The notes under the pieces were generated by a model. It saw nothing but the letters and a program-made list of their open reading frames with translations. It was not told the origin of the DNA and did not search any database. Of a DNA stretch of 64,000 bases, positions 26,296 through 35,063 are shown in pieces (within the stretch, counting starts at the first letter, position 1; each line of letters starts with the position of its first letter). Origin of the DNA: Flavobacterium sp. (GTDB taxonomy: Bacteria > Bacteroidota > Bacteroidia > Flavobacteriales > Flavobacteriaceae); the NCBI GenBank assembly GCA_029946065.1, contig JAQSDU010000014.1, forward strand, positions 799,623 through 863,622, given 5' to 3'. The position numbers and the translations under genes were made by a program.

Positions 26296-27390
26296 ATGAA
26301 AATCTCTGATATTCTTTCCATTCTCGAAGAAATGGCGCCACTGGCTTACGCCGAAGATTTCGACAATGTCGGATTATTGATTGGCGATAAAAACAACGAA
26401 ACCTCTGGTGTACTGGTTTGTCATGACGCACTCGAAAGCGTGATTGACGAAGCTATCGCAAAAAACTGTAACCTTGTCGTTTGCTTCCATCCTATCTTAT
26501 TTTCGGGATTGAAAAAAATTACGGGAAAAAATTACGTTGAACGTTCCGTCATTAAAGCAATTAAAAATGACATTGCCATTTATGCTGTTCATACCGCTTT
26601 AGACAACCATCAATTTGGTGTCAATAAGATTTTTTGTAACGCTTTGGGATTGATAAATACCAAAATATTAGTGCCGAAGCAGCATTTCATTAAAAAATTA
26701 GTCACTTATGCAACACCAGATAATGCTCGAAAAGTCCGCGAAGCAATGTTCGAAGCCGGAGCAGGAAGCATTGGAAATTATGACAACTGCAGTTTCAATT
26801 CGTTCGGCATGGGCACGTACAAAGGCGACTTAAACAGCAATCCTGTAATTGGTGAAAGAGGAAAAAGAACCGAAACTGATGAAATAAAAATCGAAGTCAC
26901 TTTTGAAAAACACCTCGAATCCAAAATCCTGAAAGCACTTTTCTCCAATCATATTTATGAAGAAGTCGCCTACGAAATCTACGATTTACAGAATGCACAT
27001 CAAAATATAGGCCTTGGCATGATTGGTGAATTGCCTACGACGTACAACGAACGGGATTTTCTTCATTTCGTAAAAGATAAAATGCAAGCGAATGGCATCC
27101 GTCACAGCGAATTCTTAAACAAAAATATCCACAAGGTTGCCGTGCTCGGAGGTTCTGGCAGTTTTGCAATAAAGCACGCCATCGCTGCCGGAGCCGACGC
27201 CTTTTTGACTGCCGATTTGAAATACCACCAGTTCTATGAAGCTGAAAATCAATTACTTTTAGCTGATATTGGGCATTTTGAAAGCGAACGTTATACAAAA
27301 AATTATATTGTTGATTATCTTACGAAAAAAATGCCTAATTTTGCATTCATTTTATCAGAAGAAAATACAAATCCAGTTAAGTACTTATAG
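26296..27390 (+). CDS. Nif3-like dinuclear metal-centre protein (YbgI/DUF34 family)
   Basis: A 364-residue protein of the Nif3/DUF34 family, which forms toroidal hexamers with a dinuclear metal site. Metal ligands are seen in VVCFHPILFSG (N-terminal half) and in the C-terminal DIGHFESERY. Like many longer members it has a PII-like insert between the halves (about 130-240, from KLVTYATPDNARKVREAMFEAGAG). The function is unsettled; a GTP cyclohydrolase-like and metallochaperone role have been suggested. It precedes the coiled-coil zinc-ribbon homologue by 4 bp, a pairing common in Bacteroidota. Confidence 0.92.
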   Translation: MKISDILSILEEMAPLAYAEDFDNVGLLIGDKNNETSGVLVCHDALESVIDEAIAKNCNLVVCFHPILFSGLKKITGKNYVERSVIKAIKNDIAIYAVHTALDNHQFGVNKIFCNALGLINTKILVPKQHFIKKLVTYATPDNARKVREAMFEAGAGSIGNYDNCSFNSFGMGTYKGDLNSNPVIGERGKRTETDEIKIEVTFEKHLESKILKALFSNHIYEEVAYEIYDLQNAHQNIGLGMIGELPTTYNERDFLHFVKDKMQANGIRHSEFLNKNIHKVAVLGGSGSFAIKHAIAAGADAFLTADLKYHQFYEAENQLLLADIGHFESERYTKNYIVDYLTKKMPNFAFILSEENTNPVKYL

Positions 27391-27394
27391 CATT

Positions 27395-28174
27395 ATGGCG
27401 ACTACAAAAGAATTGAGTGTTGAAGACAAGTTAAGAGCGATTTATGATTTACAGTTAATCGACTCAAGAATTGACGAAATCAGAAATGTCCGCGGCGAAC
27501 TGCCTTTAGAGGTAGAAGATTTAGAAGATGAAGTAGCCGGACTAAAATCTCGTTCTGAAAAATTAAAAGCAGATTTAGATGTAATCGAAGAGCAAATCAA
27601 AGCGAAGAAAAACGCCATCGACGAGCACAAAGAATCGATCAAAAAATATACAAAACAACAAGATAGCGTTCGCAACAACCGCGAATTCAACTCGTTGACT
27701 AAAGAAGTAGAATTTCAAGAACTCGAAATCCAATTGGCTGAAAAGCAAATCAAGGAAATGAAAGCTTCTATCGAATATAAAAAACAAATCGTAAGTACTT
27801 CTACAGAAAAACTAGAGCAAAAACAATCGCATTTAAGCCACAAAAAATCAGAGCTAGACGCCATCATGTCTGAAACGGCTAAAGAAGAAGCTTTTCTTTC
27901 TGAAAAATCAGCCGAATATGAAGCGTTGATTGAAACACGTTTGCTAACTGCATACAAAAGAATCAGAAGCAGCGTAAGGAACGGCTTAGCTGTAGTATCT
28001 ATCGAAAGAGGCGCTTCTGCAGGTTCTTTCTTTACGATTCCACCACAAACACAAGTGGAAATCGCCGCCAGAAAAAAAATCATCACCGATGAGCATTCCG
28101 GAAGGATTTTGGTTGACAGCACACTCGCTGAAGAAGAAAAAGAAAAAATGGAAAAATTATTTTCTAAAATATAA
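27395..28174 (+). CDS. C4-type zinc-ribbon family coiled-coil protein lacking the cysteines
   Basis: A 259-residue protein with a long antiparallel coiled coil (about 30-185, rich in E/K, ending in KSELDAIMSETAKEEAFLSEKSAEY) and a C-terminal module aligned with the CT398/zinc-ribbon family: ERGASAGSFFTIPPQTQVEI and ITDEHSGRILVD. In zinc-binding members the C-X2-C pairs sit at GASAGSF and DEHSGR; here all four cysteines are absent, so no zinc site can form. The ATG at 27395 matches the family; the track start at 27269 overlaps the Nif3-like gene by 122 bp. A strong terminator follows. Confidence 0.88.
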   Translation: MATTKELSVEDKLRAIYDLQLIDSRIDEIRNVRGELPLEVEDLEDEVAGLKSRSEKLKADLDVIEEQIKAKKNAIDEHKESIKKYTKQQDSVRNNREFNSLTKEVEFQELEIQLAEKQIKEMKASIEYKKQIVSTSTEKLEQKQSHLSHKKSELDAIMSETAKEEAFLSEKSAEYEALIETRLLTAYKRIRSSVRNGLAVVSIERGASAGSFFTIPPQTQVEIAARKKIITDEHSGRILVDSTLAEEEKEKMEKLFSKI

Positions 28175-28179
28175 TCACG

Positions 28180-28206
28180 AAAGCCTCTTCACGGAGGCTT
28201 TTTTTA
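28180..28206 (+). terminator. Intrinsic terminator after the zinc-ribbon homologue
   Basis: A 7-bp stem AAGCCTC/GAGGCTT with a 6-nt loop, followed by at least six T. It lies 6 bp after the stop and ends the Nif3 pair transcript. Confidence 0.85.
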
Positions 28207-28269
28207 TATGAAAAACGTTGTAATAAAATAATGTGTAATAAAAAGAGCCAATTAAGAAACTAGATTTTG

Positions 28270-28316
28270 CCACGAATTATCACAAATTTATTCGTGCAAA
28301 TTCGTGTAATTCGTGG
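28270..28316. repeat. Imperfect inverted repeat of the CACGAATT family
   Basis: Left arm CCACGAATTATCACAAATTT pairs with right arm AAATTCGTGTAATTCGTGG with one bulge and one mismatch; the spacer is 8 bp. It is a diverged copy of the 19935-20002 element and lies upstream of the alpha/beta hydrolase gene. Confidence 0.7.
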
Positions 28317-28405
28317 ATAAATACAAATTAGCGTCATTCAATTCCAAAGTTTTATGGATTGTGCCAAAATTCCAAAAATCACACGCTATTTTAGGACAAC
28401 GCCAT

Positions 28406-29254
28406 ATGAAAAAAGTAAAATATTTACTGTTGACCAAATCAATAGGCTTATACCTAAACCTGTTGGTTTTTATATTGCCGGAAAAAGCATCCGGTCTTGC
28501 CTACAAACTCTTCAGCAACCCAAGAATGGGAAGACTTTCGCCTGAAAACCTTCCGCCAGTTTTACAAGGTAAAAAGTCGGAAATTTTATTTCACGACGAG
28601 CATTATTTCCAGACCTATACTTGGAGCGGCAACGCCAAAATAGTCCTGCTCGTTCACGGGTGGGAAAGTAATGCTGCCCGATGGGAGCAATTAATTCCGC
28701 ATCTGCAAAAATCCGGTTATACAATCATTGCCATCGATGCACCGGCGCACGGATTGTCAAGCGGCGAAGAATTTAGCGTTCCCGCTTATGCCGAGTTTAT
28801 CAATGTTGCTGTAGAAAAATTTAAACCAAAATACCTGATTGGGCATTCTATTGGAGGCGCTGCCTGCGTTTACTTCCAGTCGCAATACCAAAATCCGTCA
28901 CTCGAAAAGATGGTTTTGCTCGGCGCACCTTCAGATTTAAAAACTTTAATCGTGAATTTCGGATTGATTTTAAGTCTGAATTCCAAAATGGTAACTTTAC
29001 TCGAAAACCACTTCATTCAGAAACTACAATTCCAAATCGAAGCATTTTCCGGAAAACATTTCGGTAAAAAACTCCACCTAAAAGGCATGATCGCTCACGA
29101 CATCGACGACGACATTGTCGCTTTTGAAGAAAGTCAGAAAATCGCAGGTTCCTGGCAAAACGCCATTTTCGTGCAGACAAAAGGTTTGGGACACAGCATG
29201 CATGACGCCGAATTGTATCAAAAGATTGCTGATTTTTTAGCAATAGATAATTAG
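28406..29254 (+). CDS. Alpha/beta hydrolase
   Basis: A 282-residue alpha/beta-hydrolase-fold protein. The oxyanion-hole segment is LLVHGWES, the nucleophile elbow GHSIGGAAC (Ser in the G-X-S-X-G motif), the acid is probably in the DDDIVAFEES segment, and the catalytic His is in GLGHSMHD near the C-terminus. An N-terminal hydrophobic stretch (SIGLYLNLLVFILPEKASGL) could tether it to the membrane. The track start at 28313 lies inside the inverted repeat; the ATG at 28406 follows a near-consensus box (TATTTTAG). Substrate unknown: esterase, lipase or lactonase are all possible. Confidence 0.85.
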   Translation: MKKVKYLLLTKSIGLYLNLLVFILPEKASGLAYKLFSNPRMGRLSPENLPPVLQGKKSEILFHDEHYFQTYTWSGNAKIVLLVHGWESNAARWEQLIPHLQKSGYTIIAIDAPAHGLSSGEEFSVPAYAEFINVAVEKFKPKYLIGHSIGGAACVYFQSQYQNPSLEKMVLLGAPSDLKTLIVNFGLILSLNSKMVTLLENHFIQKLQFQIEAFSGKHFGKKLHLKGMIAHDIDDDIVAFEESQKIAGSWQNAIFVQTKGLGHSMHDAELYQKIADFLAIDN

Positions 29255-29340
29255 AAAATGTAAAAATTAGATAATTCCGTTTCAAAACGTATTTTTCGGC
29301 AAACAGCATTTTCTAATTTTCTAATTATCAAATTATCTAA

Positions 29341-29348
29341 TTACCTTT
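29341..29348 (+). promoter_or_regulatory. -7 box of the rluF promoter
   Basis: TACCTTTG followed by C matches TAnnTTTGY and lies only 5 bp before the ATG, implying a very short leader or leaderless mRNA. Upstream is an AT-rich run of CTAATTTTCTAATTAT type that recurs before ffh and at 55524. Confidence 0.45.
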
Positions 29349-29353
29349 GCCGT

Positions 29354-30373
29354 ATGGAAGACAACCTAAAAAGACTAAATAAATTCATCGGCGAAACCGG
29401 TTTCTGCTCACGCCGTGAAGCCGACAAATATATCGAAGACGGCCGCGTGACCATCAACGGTATCGTTCCGGAGCTCGGTACAAAAGTGTCACCTGATGAT
29501 GAAGTCCGCATCGACGGAAAACTCATCCGCGAAAAAAACGAAAAACCCGTTTATCTTGCTTTTAACAAACCGGTTGGGATTGAATGTACGACCAATTTGG
29601 AAGTTCGAGAAAATATCGTCGACTTTATCAATTATCCAAAACGTATTTTCCCAATTGGACGATTGGACAAAGCCAGTGAAGGTTTAATTTTTATGACCAA
29701 TGATGGCGATATCGTCAATAAAATTCTTCGCGCCAGAAACAACCACGAAAAAGAATATACGGTGACCGTTGACAAGCCAATTACGGATCGATTCATTGAA
29801 AAAATGGGCAATGGCATTCCAATCCTCGATACCGTTACACGCAAGTGCAAAGTCGAGCAAATCAGCAAATACATCTTTAAAATTATATTGACGCAAGGCT
29901 TGAACCGTCAAATCCGTCGCATGTGCGAATATTTGGGTTATGAGGTGACGTCGCTCAAAAGAATCCGCATTATCAATATTTCGCTTGATGTCCCGGTTGG
30001 CCGTTACCGCGATTTAACCGATGCCGAAATCCTCGAACTAAACCAACTGATTGAACCGTCGAGTAAAACTGAGGATGCTAGTTTTTCGGGAGAAATGCGT
30101 GCCAGCAGAAACGAACCGAGAGAAGGAAGCCGACCGCAAGACGCAGATCGCAGGCGGCAGCTTTCAGGATTTGGGCGCAAAGACTCACAGGAAAAAAAAC
30201 AAAATGCCCCTTGGAAACGCGACAACAATAACGAATCAACTGAAAGAAAAACAGGTATCTTTAAAGATAAAACGCAACCAGACTCAAGGACACCAGAAAA
30301 CAAATCGACTGGCAGAAAAGTAGAATTTATTAAAAAAGACGATCCCAATTATAAGAAAAAAGGCGATTACTAA
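29354..30373 (+). CDS. rluF: 23S rRNA pseudouridine synthase, RluF-type, with charged tail
   Basis: Isomerises a uridine to pseudouridine in 23S rRNA. An N-terminal S4 RNA-binding domain ([21 protein letters not shown]) precedes the RsuA-family catalytic core: [20 protein letters not shown] with the catalytic Asp in GRLDKASEG, then [18 protein letters not shown] and [21 protein letters not shown], which fit RluF best. After about residue 230 there is a low-complexity, highly charged tail of about 100 residues (R, K, D, S, N rich), probably disordered and RNA-binding. RluB-like specificity cannot be ruled out. It ends at a bidirectional terminator. Confidence 0.9.
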   Translation: MEDNLKRLNKFIGETGFCSRREADKYIEDGRVTINGIVPELGTKVSPDDEVRIDGKLIREKNEKPVYLAFNKPVGIECTTNLEVRENIVDFINYPKRIFPIGRLDKASEGLIFMTNDGDIVNKILRARNNHEKEYTVTVDKPITDRFIEKMGNGIPILDTVTRKCKVEQISKYIFKIILTQGLNRQIRRMCEYLGYEVTSLKRIRIINISLDVPVGRYRDLTDAEILELNQLIEPSSKTEDASFSGEMRASRNEPREGSRPQDADRRRQLSGFGRKDSQEKKQNAPWKRDNNNESTERKTGIFKDKTQPDSRTPENKSTGRKVEFIKKDDPNYKKKGDY

Positions 30374-30390
30374 AATCAATTATTAGGAAT

Positions 30391-30426
30391 AAAAAAGGCG
30401 CAAAGTAATGTACTTCGCGCCTTTTT
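30391..30426. terminator. Bidirectional intrinsic terminator between rluF and folD
   Basis: AAAAAGGCGC and GCGCCTTTTT form the stem, extended by AAGTA/TACTT across a bulge, with an A-run and T-run on the flanks. It lies between convergent rluF (+) and folD (-). Confidence 0.85.
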
Positions 30427-30443
30427 CCTTTTTGCTGTAAAAC

Positions 30444-31331
30444 TTATTTCTTTGCTTCTCTCCTCTGCTCTCTTGCCAAAAGCGTATTTTTTAACAACAT
30501 TGCAATCGTCATTGGGCCAACCCCACCCGGAACCGGAGTGATATGTGATGCTTTTTTACTTACATTTTCAAAATCTACGTCGCCTGTAATGATGTAACCT
30601 TTTTCAGAAGTTTCATCTGCAACGCGGGTAATTCCAACGTCGATTACTACTGCGCCATCTTTTACCATTTCGGCTTTCAGGTAATTAGGAACGCCCAAAG
30701 CAGTGATAATGATATCTGCTTGGGTTGTGATTTGTGCGATATTTTTGGTATAACTGTGTGTTAGTGTAACGGTTGAGTTTCCTGGAAATCCTTTTCTTCC
30801 CATCAAAATACTCATAGGTCTTCCTACGATATGGCTGCGTCCGATGACGACAGTGTGCTTTCCTTTGGTTTCTACATTGTATCTTTCTAGTAATTCTAAA
30901 ATCCCAAATGGTGTCGCCGGAATAAAAGTGGTCATATCCAAAGCCATCTTTCCAAAATTCTCAGGATGAAAACCGTCAACATCTTTACTTGGATCGATTG
31001 CCATCAAGACTTTTTGTGTATCGATTTGTTCTGGTAACGGCAATTGCACAATGAAACCATCTATATTATCGTCTTCGTTGAGTTCTTTGATTTTTTTGAG
31101 TAGTTCGGTTTCAGAAGTTGTGCTTGGTAATCTTACCATCGTTGATTCAAATCCAACACGTTCGCAGGCTTTGACTTTGCTGCCAACATAAGTTAAACTT
31201 GCGCCATCATTACCGACAATCACGGCAGCAAGGTGCGGCACCTTTTCGCCATTTTTTTTCATCTTATCCACCTGTGCGGTGATTTCGAGTTTGATGTCTT
31301 CTGAAGTTTTTTTTCCGTCGAGTAAAATCAT
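30444..31331 (-). CDS. folD: Bifunctional methylenetetrahydrofolate dehydrogenase / methenyl-THF cyclohydrolase
   Basis: Interconverts 5,10-methylene-, 5,10-methenyl- and 10-formyl-THF for purine and formyl-Met supply. Motifs: the substrate loop YVGSKVKACERVGF with the catalytic Lys, DGFIVQLPLPEQI, the dinucleotide-binding VIGRSHIVGRPMSILM, and the C-terminal PGGVGPMTIAML. At 295 residues it is full length. Start ATG at 31331 (MILLDGKKTSEDIK) fits. It lies 73 bp downstream of ffh on the same strand, so some read-through is likely. Confidence 0.96.
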   Translation of the reverse strand: MILLDGKKTSEDIKLEITAQVDKMKKNGEKVPHLAAVIVGNDGASLTYVGSKVKACERVGFESTMVRLPSTTSETELLKKIKELNEDDNIDGFIVQLPLPEQIDTQKVLMAIDPSKDVDGFHPENFGKMALDMTTFIPATPFGILELLERYNVETKGKHTVVIGRSHIVGRPMSILMGRKGFPGNSTVTLTHSYTKNIAQITTQADIIITALGVPNYLKAEMVKDGAVVIDVGITRVADETSEKGYIITGDVDFENVSKKASHITPVPGGVGPMTIAMLLKNTLLAREQRREAKK

Positions 31332-31404
31332 GTTTGTTTGGTTATTGGGTTATCTGGTTATTCGCTTTCGGCTAACAAATAACCGAATCCACAAATCGCC
31401 GGTT

Positions 31405-32742
31405 TTATCTCATTCCTTTCATGCCGCCCATCATCTTCATCAGGTTTTTTCCACCCGGACCTTGCATCATTTTCATCATTTTGCTCATCTGATCGAACTG
31501 TTTCATCAGCTGGTTGACTTGCTCTATTTTCGTACCGGAACCTTTTGCAATTCTGGTTTTTCTTTTCATGTCGATCGTTGCCGGTTTGGTTCTTTCGAGC
31601 GGTGTCATCGAATAGATAATGGCTTCAATGTGTTTGAAAGCGTCATCTTCAATCTCAACATCTTTCATGGCTTTTGATGCGCCCGGAATCATTCCGACCA
31701 AATCTTTCATATTACCCATTTTCTTCACTTGCTGAATTTGGGTAAGGAAATCATCAAAACCAAATTCGTTTTTGGCAATTTTCTTTTGTAATTTTCTGGC
31801 TTCTTCTTCGTTGAATTGCTCCTGAGCCCTTTCTACTAAAGACACCACGTCGCCCATTCCAAGAATACGTTCTGCCATACGAACCGGATAAAATACATCA
31901 AGCGCATCCATTTTTTCGCCGGTTCCAACAAATTTGATTGGCTTGTTAACTACCGATTTAATCGAAATAGCGGCACCACCACGTGTATCACCGTCCAATT
32001 TGGTAAGAATTACACCGTCAAAATTTAGTCTGTCGTTGAACGCTTTTGCAGTATTCACCGCGTCTTGTCCTGTCATCGCATCGACAACGAACAAAGTTTC
32101 CTGTGGTTTTAAGGCTTTATGAACGTTTTCTATTTCGGTCATCATCTCTTCATCGACAGCCAAACGGCCGGCAGTATCGACGATTACTACATTGTATCCT
32201 TTTTCTTTTGCATATTTTACTGCGTTGGTTGCAATTTCAACCGGATTATTATTGCCTAATTCAGAATACACTTCAACACCAATTTGATCGCCAACCACGT
32301 GCAATTGGTTGATTGCCGCAGGACGATATACATCACACGCCACCAATAATGGTTTTTTGCCTTTTTTCGTAAGCAGATAATTAGCGAGTTTTCCGGAGAA
32401 AGTTGTTTTACCTGAACCTTGCAAACCTGACATCAAAATGACCGTCGGCGCACCTGAAAGATTGATTCCGGCAACATCGCCGCCCATTAATTCTGTCAGT
32501 TCGTCTTTTACTAATTTAACCAATAATTGGCCTGGCTGTAAAGTTGTCAATACATCCTGACCGATAGCTTTTTCTTTTACTTTAGTAGTAAAATCTTTGG
32601 CGATTTTAAAGTTAACATCGGCATCAAGCAAGGCGCGGCGCACTTCCTTTAAAGTTTCCGCAACGTTTACTTCGGTGATTTTCCCGTGACCTTTTAATAT
32701 GTGGAAAGCTTTATCGAGCTTATCGCTTAAATTATCAAACAT
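31405..32742 (-). CDS. ffh: Signal recognition particle protein Ffh (SRP54)
   Basis: SRP GTPase that binds 4.5S RNA and signal sequences of nascent inner-membrane proteins. The N domain opens MFDNLSDKLDKAFHILKGHG; the G domain has GLQGSGKTT (P-loop), DVYRPAA, DTAGR and TKLDGDTRGG; the M domain is methionine-rich near the C-terminus and ends with MKMMGGMKGMR. Length from 32742 is 445 residues; the track start 8 codons upstream overlaps the -7 box. Its partner ftsY is not in the window. The 4.5S RNA gene was looked for nearby and not seen. Confidence 0.96.
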   Translation of the reverse strand: MFDNLSDKLDKAFHILKGHGKITEVNVAETLKEVRRALLDADVNFKIAKDFTTKVKEKAIGQDVLTTLQPGQLLVKLVKDELTELMGGDVAGINLSGAPTVILMSGLQGSGKTTFSGKLANYLLTKKGKKPLLVACDVYRPAAINQLHVVGDQIGVEVYSELGNNNPVEIATNAVKYAKEKGYNVVIVDTAGRLAVDEEMMTEIENVHKALKPQETLFVVDAMTGQDAVNTAKAFNDRLNFDGVILTKLDGDTRGGAAISIKSVVNKPIKFVGTGEKMDALDVFYPVRMAERILGMGDVVSLVERAQEQFNEEEARKLQKKIAKNEFGFDDFLTQIQQVKKMGNMKDLVGMIPGASKAMKDVEIEDDAFKHIEAIIYSMTPLERTKPATIDMKRKTRIAKGSGTKIEQVNQLMKQFDQMSKMMKMMQGPGGKNLMKMMGGMKGMR

Positions 32743-32763
32743 AATTTTGTGTTTTTGAAGCTG

Positions 32764-32771
32764 CAAAGATA
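32764..32771 (-). promoter_or_regulatory. -7 box of the ffh promoter
   Basis: Minus-strand TATCTTTG followed by C matches TAnnTTTGY and lies 21 bp before the ffh ATG. Confidence 0.55.
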
Positions 32772-32874
32772 AGGGTAATTAGCGAATTAGAAAATTAGCA
32801 AATTAGATAATTTTCTAATAAAGGACGTTTCTTTGCAACCTTGAGCCCGTTACGCTATCGCTTGGACCTTATTA

Positions 32875-32900
32875 AAAAAAACCAGCCCTTTCAGGCTGGT
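32875..32900 (-). terminator. Intrinsic terminator of the LamG lipoprotein gene
   Basis: On the minus strand ACCAGCC and GGCTGGT form a 7-bp stem with a 6-nt loop followed by seven T. It lies 33 bp after the lipoprotein stop. Confidence 0.85.
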
Positions 32901-32933
32901 CAAACAAACTTAAATTAACTATCTAACAACTAA

Positions 32934-34331
32934 CTATTGTACACATGTATTGTTATCGCCGTCGAGATTGAACAATGTCTGCACATCTTCGGCAGAAAGT
33001 GTCTTGCGATAAACCCTTAAATCATCAATATATCCTTTGAAATGTTTTCCTATCACGTAATTACCGAACCACTCTCCAATATCCAAGGTTGGCATGATCG
33101 TACTAAAACGCAGTGCTCCGTCCCTATATAATTTTACGGTATTTCCCGGCGCAACAGTAACGACAAAATGATGCCAGTTTTGGGTATCGGCAGTAAGGTT
33201 AGGATCATTTGACCATTCAGAATCAAAGATGCCTTGCGAAAATTGCCCGAAATATGGCGCGTTAGTATATCCTACTATGAATCCTGAATCGCAATTGCAA
33301 TCATTTGATTTCTCAAAAATCCTATCAGGCGAAATATTATCTATCAATTGTTGGCGGAACCATAAGCTAACCGTAATCGAATCGCCTTGCTTCAAGTGAT
33401 TCATATCTGTTTCAGCAATCGTTAAAACATCAGACTCTTGTCCGCTCATCGAAAGTGCACTATTGGCATTGCCATCTCTGTCAGTAACAAATGTTGGCGA
33501 AAAATTATCGCTAAACACCGCATCTTCATAACTTATTAAATCCTTGGCTTCATTAGCGAAAGGCATATATACAATAAGTCCGTTTATCAATATATTCGGA
33601 TTCGAGCACGGATTGATCATTGGAAAACATTCTGCTATCGCTGCCTGAATCGCCTCGTTGAGTTCATCATTATTATTAATAACAAGGGTTTGTCCATCAG
33701 ACTTGTTTACCGAAATAGGATAATCGATAGCATAATAATCTGCCGCTTGTAAATTGGACAAGAAACCCAACATCTCTAGATTATTTTCGATATTGTAGGT
33801 ATTAGCCAACTGAAAATCGCTATCGTAATTGAAAACCGTAATTGGATAATTAAAGTTAATACATGTTATACTGTCCGGAGCTGGATCAGATTGACAATTG
33901 TTGCGCAATTCTTGCAATTCATTGTGGTTTTGAAGCACGACTTCTGTACCATTCTGGAGAATAGCCGTGACGGGAAAAATAAGTGTGTAATAATCAAGCG
34001 GATACTGAAGATCACCAATAATACTACTTGCAATTGCCAGCTGCGTTTCATTGGTGACTTGTTGTGTAAATTCATTTGCAGAATCTCCTTGATTATCATG
34101 CACAAAAATCGAAAAAGGCATTTTTAGATGAGCGCAATTGGTACTGTCAACAGCAAAATCATTATCGGTAGTATTACTCGCAATTCTAACGAAAAGCGTT
34201 GTCAAATCTGAGGTTAGCCTAAGGTTCTGAGGGTTTTGTTCAGCAATTTCAGTATCTTCACTTTGGCAAGAGACAATAAAAATTGTAGCCAGCAATAATA
34301 AGGAAAAAAGTAACTTTAGGTGTTTTTTCAT
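32934..34331 (-). CDS. Lipoprotein with duplicated N-terminal domain and LamG-type lectin fold
   Basis: A 465-residue surface or periplasmic lipoprotein: MKKHLKLLFSLLLLATIFIVSC has lipobox IVSC. Two tandem domains of about 95 residues follow; the second (about 155-245: INFNYPITVFNYDSDF...YYAIDYPISVNKSDGQTLVINNNDELNEAI) matches the first (HLKMPFSIFVHD...DYYTLIFPVTAILQNGTEVVLQNHNELQEL). A concanavalin/LamG domain closes the protein (about 255-460: LIVYMPFANEAKDL, WHHFVVTVAPGNTVKLYRDG, YIDDLRVYRKTLSAEDV), typical of carbohydrate binding. It is divergent from an ECF sigma/FecR/TonB-receptor operon, so it may be co-regulated with it. Confidence 0.85.
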   Translation of the reverse strand: MKKHLKLLFSLLLLATIFIVSCQSEDTEIAEQNPQNLRLTSDLTTLFVRIASNTTDNDFAVDSTNCAHLKMPFSIFVHDNQGDSANEFTQQVTNETQLAIASSIIGDLQYPLDYYTLIFPVTAILQNGTEVVLQNHNELQELRNNCQSDPAPDSITCINFNYPITVFNYDSDFQLANTYNIENNLEMLGFLSNLQAADYYAIDYPISVNKSDGQTLVINNNDELNEAIQAAIAECFPMINPCSNPNILINGLIVYMPFANEAKDLISYEDAVFSDNFSPTFVTDRDGNANSALSMSGQESDVLTIAETDMNHLKQGDSITVSLWFRQQLIDNISPDRIFEKSNDCNCDSGFIVGYTNAPYFGQFSQGIFDSEWSNDPNLTADTQNWHHFVVTVAPGNTVKLYRDGALRFSTIMPTLDIGEWFGNYVIGKHFKGYIDDLRVYRKTLSAEDVQTLFNLDGDNNTCVQ

Positions 34332-34446
34332 TGCAAAAATCAGGTGGAATTTATTACAAAACAGACAATAAACGCTTTACCCTACTTTAGACATGATTTT
34401 TTTGACAAATGCAGTTAAATGACAAATTAAAAGTAGGGTTTTTAAC

Positions 34447-34477
34447 TTTACAAATGTTAACTAAAGTCATATCTTTA
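34447..34477 (+). promoter_or_regulatory. Promoter of the ECF sigma/FecR/TonB-receptor operon
   Basis: A TTTA at 34447-34450 and TATCTTTA at 34470-34477, 19 bp apart, fit the -33/-7 layout with one mismatch in each box; the ATG is 21 bp further on. Confidence 0.4.
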
Positions 34478-34497
34478 CAATAAAATTAAAAATAAAT

Positions 34498-35019
34498 ATG
34501 TCTGAAAAGGCTTCATCGCAAAGCGTTTGTGAGGAAAATATATTTTCTTCATTGTTTGAAAGTAACATAAAGACACTGCGCAATTATTTGTTCTATAAAT
34601 TCGGTAATGAAGAGCAGGCGAATGACATAGCACAAGAAGCTTTTATAAAATTATGGGAAAATTGCGCTGCCGTGCCCTTTGAAAAAGCCAAATCATTTTT
34701 ATATACTGTCGCCAATAATGCCACGCTGAATCAAATTGCTCACCAAAAGGTCGTTTTGCAATATGCCAAAAATTCAGTTTCGCGCGAAGCAACTTCACAC
34801 AGTCCAGAGTTTCTTTTTGAAGAAGAAGAATTTCGCATAAAACTTCAAAAAGCGATTGGCAATCTTACCGAAGGACAACGCACAGCTTTCCTGCTGCACC
34901 GCATTGAAGGCAAAAAATACCATGAAATTGCCGTATTATTAGACCTTAGCGTAAAAGCCGTTGAAAAACGAATTTCGGGCGCGCTGTTTTCGCTCAGAAA
35001 AGAAATAGGCAACTTATAG
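34498..35019 (+). CDS. ECF sigma factor of a FecI-type trans-envelope system
   Basis: A 173-residue sigma-70 family protein. Region 2: FYKFGNEEQANDIAQEAFIKLWEN and AKSFLYTVANNATLNQI; region 4: GQRTAFLLHRIEGKKYHEIAVLLDLSVKAVEKRISGALFSLRK. It heads a three-gene unit with an anti-sigma (FecR) gene 44 bp downstream and a TonB-dependent receptor with an STN domain, so it is expected to be released when the receptor binds its ligand and then to activate this locus, possibly including the divergent LamG lipoprotein. This is the established FecI/FecR/FecA logic, applied by gene order. Confidence 0.9.
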   Translation: MSEKASSQSVCEENIFSSLFESNIKTLRNYLFYKFGNEEQANDIAQEAFIKLWENCAAVPFEKAKSFLYTVANNATLNQIAHQKVVLQYAKNSVSREATSHSPEFLFEEEEFRIKLQKAIGNLTEGQRTAFLLHRIEGKKYHEIAVLLDLSVKAVEKRISGALFSLRKEIGNL

Positions 35020-35063
35020 TAGGGTTTTAATCGACTCAATTGTTCTAAACAAAAGCATAATTT

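Noticed and set aside
27715-28122. 135-residue minus ORF inside the coiled-coil gene
   Set aside because: Antisense of a Lys/Glu-rich coiled coil yields a Ser/Leu/Phe-rich frame; not a gene.
32822-32872. A GC-richer stretch (GAGCCCGTTACGCTATCGCTTGG) upstream of ffh
   Set aside because: Different in composition but with no hairpin, ORF or match I can name; possibly a remnant of an interspersed element.
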